Below are positions 5,734 to 9,282 of a DNA stretch of 9,282 nt, one piece after another. Numbering within the stretch: position 1 is the first letter of the stretch; every line of letters starts with the position of its first letter. The stretch lies in assembly GCA_028704195.1 (NCBI GenBank), contig JAQVLL010000051.1:1-9282 (forward strand), given 5' to 3'. A model generated the notes under the pieces. It had not been told where the DNA came from, searched no databases, and saw nothing but the letters and a program-made list of their open reading frames with translations. The position numbers were made by a program, and so were the translations under genes. This DNA is from Smithellaceae bacterium (lineage in GTDB: Bacteria; Desulfobacterota; Syntrophia; Syntrophales; Smithellaceae).

Positions 5734-5869
5734 ACAAACAGGAAAAATGGAAGTTATTGACACTTCTGACGCAATGCAGCTCAGGGTTAGCCAATAGATT
5801 TTCTTCAGGCAACCACTGGAGATAGCTTATGATTTTTAATATGTGCATTATTTTTTGCAACTGATACCA

Positions 5870-5908
5870 GGAACAAATAAGTCCTTTTGCGATGTACAAA
5901 TTTGTTCC
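5870..5908 (+). repeat. Perfect 9-bp inverted repeat just before the PEP-synthase-like gene
   Basis: GGAACAAAT (5870-5878) and ATTTGTTCC (5900-5908) are exact reverse complements separated by 21 bases. The right arm overlaps a second palindrome, ACAAATTTGT (5896-5905). Arm centres are 30 bases apart, close to three helical turns, which suits a dimeric regulator. In RNA it could form a hairpin ending 17 bases before the ribosome site. No T-run follows, so it is not a normal terminator. Confidence 0.5.
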
Positions 5909-5925
5909 GTAGGAAGCCATGGATC

Positions 5926-5930
5926 GAGGA
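5926..5930 (+). promoter_or_regulatory. Ribosome binding site favouring the start at 5937
   Basis: GAGGA lies 6 bases before ATG 5937 (9 before ATG 5940). An alternative ATG at 5919 has AGGA only 4 bases away, so the 5937 start is preferred, six residues shorter. Confidence 0.6.
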
Positions 5931-5936
5931 AAACAT

Positions 5937-8531
5937 ATGATGACACCTTACCCACGCGTCAGCACAGGCATAAATGGCCTCAATGAAATACTCAGTTACC
6001 TGCAGATGGGCGACAATGTTGTCCTTCAGGTTGATGCGATTGAGGACTATAAGAAATTTGTCGATCCCTTCGTGGAAACGGCACAGGCCCTCAATCAGCG
6101 CCTGGTCTATATGCGCTTTGCCAACCACCCCGCCCTTCTTCAGGCCGGCAAACAAATTAAAGTTTATAAACTGAATCCCAATAAGGGGTTTGAATCCTTC
6201 TCCACACAGGTGCACAACATTGTTCACGATGAAGGACCAGACGTGTTTTATGTTTTTGACTGCCTGTCAGATTTGCTTTTGGCCTGGGCAACGGACCTGA
6301 TGATTGGCAATTTCTTCGTGATCACCTGTCCCTACCTGTTTGAATTAAACACCGTGGCCTATTTTGCCATCCTGCGCAGCCGCCATTCGTTCAAGACTGT
6401 GGCGCGTATTCGCGAAACCACCCAGGTGCTTCTGGACATCTATAACAACAACGGGAAAATCTGTGTCCATCCGCTGAAAGCCTGGAAGCGCTACACACCG
6501 ACGATGTTTTTGCCGCACATTATGGAAGGGGAACAATTAGTCCCCATATTAAACAGCGCGGACGCCGCGAGCATCCTGTCCTACCTGACGGATCAAAACG
6601 CCACCAGCGGCGCACGCAATCTGGATTACTGGGACCGTATTTTCCTCAAAGCGACCAATATTCTGGAAGACCCGGACGCCGAGAAGGAAAAGCAGAATAT
6701 GGTCGAAACCCTCTCACACGTGCTGATCGGCCGGGAGAAAAGAATGTTATCGCTGGCGAAAGAATACTTCTCCCTGGAGGACCTTGTCGAAATCAAGAAA
6801 CGACTGATCGGCACGGGATTCATCGGCGGGAAATCCGTCGGCATGCTGCTTGCGCGAAACATCCTGCGTCAGGACCCGTCGCTGGACTGGAATGCCGAAC
6901 TGGAAATACACGATTCTTTTTACATAGGTTCGGATATTTTCTACTCCTACATGGTGCAAAACGGCTGGTGGAAACTGCTCATGGCGCAAAAGACCGATGA
7001 AGGATATTTTAAAGTCGCCCGGGAGCTGAAAAACAAAATGCTGCATGGCGTTTTCCCGGACGAAGTCAAGGAGCAGTTTCAGCTCATGCTGGAATATTTC
7101 GGCCAATCACCGATCATCGTGCGTTCCAGTTCGCTTCTGGAGGACGCCTTCGGCAACGCCTTTGCCGGAAAATACGAAAGTTATTTCTGTCCCAACCAGG
7201 GAACTCCTGAAGAACGCTACAGGAACTTTGAAGAAGCCGTCCGCAAAATATTTGCTTCCACCATGAAGGAAGACGCCCTGACCTACCGCCTGCAGCGCGG
7301 CATGGCCCATGAAGATGAACAGATGGCACTCCTGGTTCAACGTGTCTCCGGCTCTCACCGCAATACCTATTTTTTCCCTGATCTGGCGGGCGTTGGTTTG
7401 TCATACAACACCTTTGTCTGGCAAAAAGGCATGGATCCGAAAGCGGGCATGCTGCGTATTGTTTTCGGCCTGGGAACCCGGGCAGTCAACCGCGTTGAAA
7501 ATGATTATCCGCGCATCGTCGCGCCGGACGCACCGCTGGTAAAACCCGACACCAAACAGGAGGACATGAAACGATTTTCACAAAATGAAGTGGATCTTTT
7601 AAATCTGCAGGAAAATGATTTTCAGACCCTTCCGGCAGCGGACCTGCTGACCCACGACATCGAACCACACCTGGACCTTATTGCCACACGCGACATAGCC
7701 GCATCCGAATACCTGCAATCTGTGGGCAGAAAGGCCAAAGACGGCTGGATCCTGACCTTCGACGAGTTGCTCGAAAATACATCCTTTGTCCAGACCATGA
7801 CCAAAATGTTAAAAAAACTGGAGCAGGTCTACCGCTATCCGGTGGATATTGAATTCACGGTAAACTTCAACACTCAGGGGAAGCCTCAGATTAACCTCCT
7901 GCAATGCCGTCCCTTTCAGACCAAGGGACACTATAGCCGCGTGGAACTGCCGGGAAAAATCAGCAAATCAAAGATTTTACTGCAACAGGAAGCCAACTTC
8001 ATGGGCGGCAGCGTTTATCAGGCCATTTCCCGCATCATCTATATTGATCCCAAGGGGTATGCCGGATTAAGCCTCTCTGAAAAGCATGAAGTGGCAAGGC
8101 TGACGGGCAAATTAAACAGGCAGATCGGCAGGCGGGACGTCATGCCGACGATCTTACTGGGACCGGGGAGATGGGGGACAACCACACCTGCGATGGGTGT
8201 TCCGGTTACGTTTTCGGAAATCAACAATGTAACCGCCATAGGGGAAATCGCCTACCAGGACGGCTCCCTGATTCCCGACCTGTCCTTTGGCACGCATTTT
8301 TTCCAGGACATGGTTGAAATGGACATTTTTTACATGGCCATCTATCCCGAGAAAGACGATGTCTTTTTCAATACCGCATGGATGAAAAAACAGCCGAACA
8401 TCCTGGCGGACCTGATGCCGGACGATGCGCGATTTGCAAATGTTGTGCGTGTATATGACATGCGTGCCAAGGATTTACGTCTGCTTTCCGATATTGTTAC
8501 GCAGGAAATGATCTGCTTCTTTGAAAAATAG
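5937..8531 (+). CDS. PEP/pyruvate-binding ATP-grasp protein with degenerate KaiC-like N-terminus
   Basis: An 864-residue protein. Residues about 5-215 resemble a KaiC/RecA-like domain: it opens with RVSTGINGLNEIL, but the Walker A loop is missing (VDAIEDYKKF stands there), while a Walker B-like strand VFYVFDCLSDLL remains near 104-115. Residues about 275-660 are the PEP-synthase/PPDK nucleotide-binding (ATP-grasp) domain: GGKSVGM near 297, IIVRSSSLLEDAFGNAFAGKYES near 393-415, IVFGLGTRAV near 508, and DIEF...LLQCRPFQ near 637-660. The final 190 residues hold a GPGRWG motif near 742 and a GTHFFQD motif near 785, a module I recall from PPDK-like proteins of other phyla. The swivelling phosphohistidine domain and the PEP/pyruvate TIM barrel are absent, so normal PEP synthase chemistry is not expected. 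Product and substrate are unknown. It is 42 bases upstream of a GlmS-like gene, probably one operon. An ATG at 5919 is an alternative start. Confidence 0.85.
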   Translation: MMTPYPRVSTGINGLNEILSYLQMGDNVVLQVDAIEDYKKFVDPFVETAQALNQRLVYMRFANHPALLQAGKQIKVYKLNPNKGFESFSTQVHNIVHDEGPDVFYVFDCLSDLLLAWATDLMIGNFFVITCPYLFELNTVAYFAILRSRHSFKTVARIRETTQVLLDIYNNNGKICVHPLKAWKRYTPTMFLPHIMEGEQLVPILNSADAASILSYLTDQNATSGARNLDYWDRIFLKATNILEDPDAEKEKQNMVETLSHVLIGREKRMLSLAKEYFSLEDLVEIKKRLIGTGFIGGKSVGMLLARNILRQDPSLDWNAELEIHDSFYIGSDIFYSYMVQNGWWKLLMAQKTDEGYFKVARELKNKMLHGVFPDEVKEQFQLMLEYFGQSPIIVRSSSLLEDAFGNAFAGKYESYFCPNQGTPEERYRNFEEAVRKIFASTMKEDALTYRLQRGMAHEDEQMALLVQRVSGSHRNTYFFPDLAGVGLSYNTFVWQKGMDPKAGMLRIVFGLGTRAVNRVENDYPRIVAPDAPLVKPDTKQEDMKRFSQNEVDLLNLQENDFQTLPAADLLTHDIEPHLDLIATRDIAASEYLQSVGRKAKDGWILTFDELLENTSFVQTMTKMLKKLEQVYRYPVDIEFTVNFNTQGKPQINLLQCRPFQTKGHYSRVELPGKISKSKILLQQEANFMGGSVYQAISRIIYIDPKGYAGLSLSEKHEVARLTGKLNRQIGRRDVMPTILLGPGRWGTTTPAMGVPVTFSEINNVTAIGEIAYQDGSLIPDLSFGTHFFQDMVEMDIFYMAIYPEKDDVFFNTAWMKKQPNILADLMPDDARFANVVRVYDMRAKDLRLLSDIVTQEMICFFEK

Positions 8532-8573
8532 GATACACGAAAAACGAACTGAAACATCATAACAAAGGATTTT

Positions 8574-9282
8574 ATGATTCATAAAAAAATATTTAATATT
8601 CTGAATGCCTTTTTGTTTTTTGTCATGAATTGCCGCATATACATCGGGCGGAGTGCATCGGCTGTTGACGCCCCCGCGATTATTTTTTCCCCGATCAACT
8701 TAAGCCGGCTCAATTGCGGTTTTGCGGGCTTGATGACATGCCGGTTGCCCGGCTCGCAGGAACCCGTCATGGCTGATCTTACCTTGGGAACCCTGTGGAG
8801 AAAAATCAAAAATGCCGGCTTGCAAACCTGTTTAACAGGAAAGGACATTGCAAAAAATTATCTAGGCGGAACAAAATCTCTGGATGCCATAAACAAAACC
8901 CTCTTGGATCTGAAACGGGAGGACGTGCAGGAATTTCTATTCTTCCAGCAAGGCCGGACGGCCAATTTATCTCTTGTGGGCAGGGAAATGAAAAATTTTC
9001 TTTCTCATGAAGAAAAATGTCTTGAAGATCAGGCTGCCCTGGTCAACTCAGCCGACCTGGAAACCATCAACAGCCGTATGATGCTTCTCAAGGATATTTG
9101 CTGGATGATGCAAAAAGATATTCTGGAAAATCTCCGGAAGGTGCTGGAGCTCACCGGGGCGGCATCATCCGGCGATGTTTCGCCGCATGCCTTCCGCAAA
9201 TATCACAAACTCAATCTACTGTTGAATGCAGTTGACCGTCTGGAAGTTCGGGGACGCGATTCCGCGGGCATCCAGATGACCT
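8574..9282 (+). CDS. GlmS-like class II glutamine amidotransferase, N-terminal part, cut by window end
   Basis: The frame is open from ATG 8574 to the window end (236 codons), with an upstream in-frame stop at 8550. AAAGGA lies 4 bases before the ATG. Two motifs point to an N-terminal-nucleophile amidotransferase: NCGFAGLM at 47-54, matching the CGIVG start of GlmS/GltB/PurF enzymes with Cys48 as putative nucleophile, and LEVRGRDSAGIQ at 223-234, matching the GlmS segment LEYRGYDSAG. In GlmS these motifs are about 25 residues apart; here they are about 178 apart. The insertion is helical and charged (about 67-215). The Cys is not next to a start codon, so residues 1-47 (hydrophobic near 6-18) would have to be cleaved off, as with glutamate synthase propeptides. 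Sugar isomerase (SIS) domains would be expected beyond the window. Product is uncertain: a GlmS-type aminotransferase or a derived regulator. Confidence 0.75.
   Translation, partial: MIHKKIFNILNAFLFFVMNCRIYIGRSASAVDAPAIIFSPINLSRLNCGFAGLMTCRLPGSQEPVMADLTLGTLWRKIKNAGLQTCLTGKDIAKNYLGGTKSLDAINKTLLDLKREDVQEFLFFQQGRTANLSLVGREMKNFLSHEEKCLEDQAALVNSADLETINSRMMLLKDICWMMQKDILENLRKVLELTGAASSGDVSPHAFRKYHKLNLLLNAVDRLEVRGRDSAGIQMT

Larger units (their letters stand above)
5489..5936. other. Divergent intergenic control region, no convincing gene
   Basis: About 450 bases between the left operon promoter and the rightward gene. It is clearly more AT-rich than the flanking genes, with an almost pure A/T tract at 5515-5541 that could be a bent DNA segment. 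It contains the inverted repeats and sigma-54-like matches listed separately. Short frames here (for example 5569-5760 plus, 5699-5920 minus) are rich in Lys/Asn/Tyr or look random, and lack good ribosome sites and recognisable motifs, so I treat the region as regulatory. Confidence 0.7.

Noticed and set aside
5569..5760. 63-residue plus-strand frame in the divergent region
   Set aside because: No ribosome site, Lys/Asn/Tyr-rich random-looking composition, and it overlaps apparent control elements.
5757..5762. TTGACA as a sigma-70 -35 box
   Set aside because: No acceptable -10 box at 16-18 bases downstream.
5699..6227. Minus-strand frames of 73 and 140 residues over the intergenic region and the start of the PEP-synthase-like gene
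   Set aside because: The larger one is a shadow of the clear coding frame on the other strand; neither shows motifs or a good start.
8579..8848. 89-residue minus-strand frame
   Set aside because: It lies opposite the start of the GlmS-like gene, whose frame carries recognisable motifs; no motif is visible in the antisense frame.

Overview
The window is about 9.3 kb of a Gram-negative bacterial chromosome. It carries a dense nitrogen-assimilation and nitrogen-sensing cluster, followed by two large enzyme-like genes. A signal-peptide beta-barrel protein ending in Phe, a sigma-54 type promoter before an ammonium transporter operon, and the styles of the PII and ATP-grasp proteins suggest a deltaproteobacterium in the broad sense (Desulfobacterota, perhaps Syntrophales-like). 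That assignment is inference from protein style and was not tested by any search.

Left part, plus strand (1-1519): the 3' part of an ammonium transporter gene (cut by the window edge) followed by a PII signalling gene. These meet tail to tail, with no spacer, a minus-strand series that reads from 5432 down to 1520: ammonium transporter, PII protein, 68-residue Fis-type helix-turn-helix protein, outer-membrane beta-barrel protein, a third PII protein, and a class I glutamine amidotransferase. A good -24/-12 promoter (5473-5488) sits just before the transporter. A long palindrome with a T-tract after the barrel gene probably ends or attenuates the first four genes, leaving the last PII and the amidotransferase as a semi-independent pair.

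Middle (5433-5936): a divergent, AT-rich control region of about 500 bases without a convincing gene. It holds the sigma-54 promoter, several inverted repeats, and weaker sigma-54-like matches facing right.

Right part, plus strand (5937-9282): an 864-residue PEP-synthase-like protein with a degenerate KaiC/RecA-like N-terminus, a PEP/pyruvate-type ATP-grasp domain and a GPGRWG C-terminal module, but no phosphohistidine domain. Next is the first 236 codons of a GlmS-like class II glutamine amidotransferase. Its presumed nucleophile Cys48 lies behind a leader, and a helical insertion of roughly 150 residues separates it from the RGxDSAG motif.

Working together, two transporters each have a PII partner, and a third PII with a strongly altered T-loop accompanies a glutamine-hydrolysing enzyme. 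The three PII proteins differ at the positions that carry uridylylation and bind 2-oxoglutarate and ATP, so the locus looks like a set of non-equivalent nitrogen/energy sensors, not simple redundancy. No tRNA, rRNA, CRISPR array or mobile element was seen.
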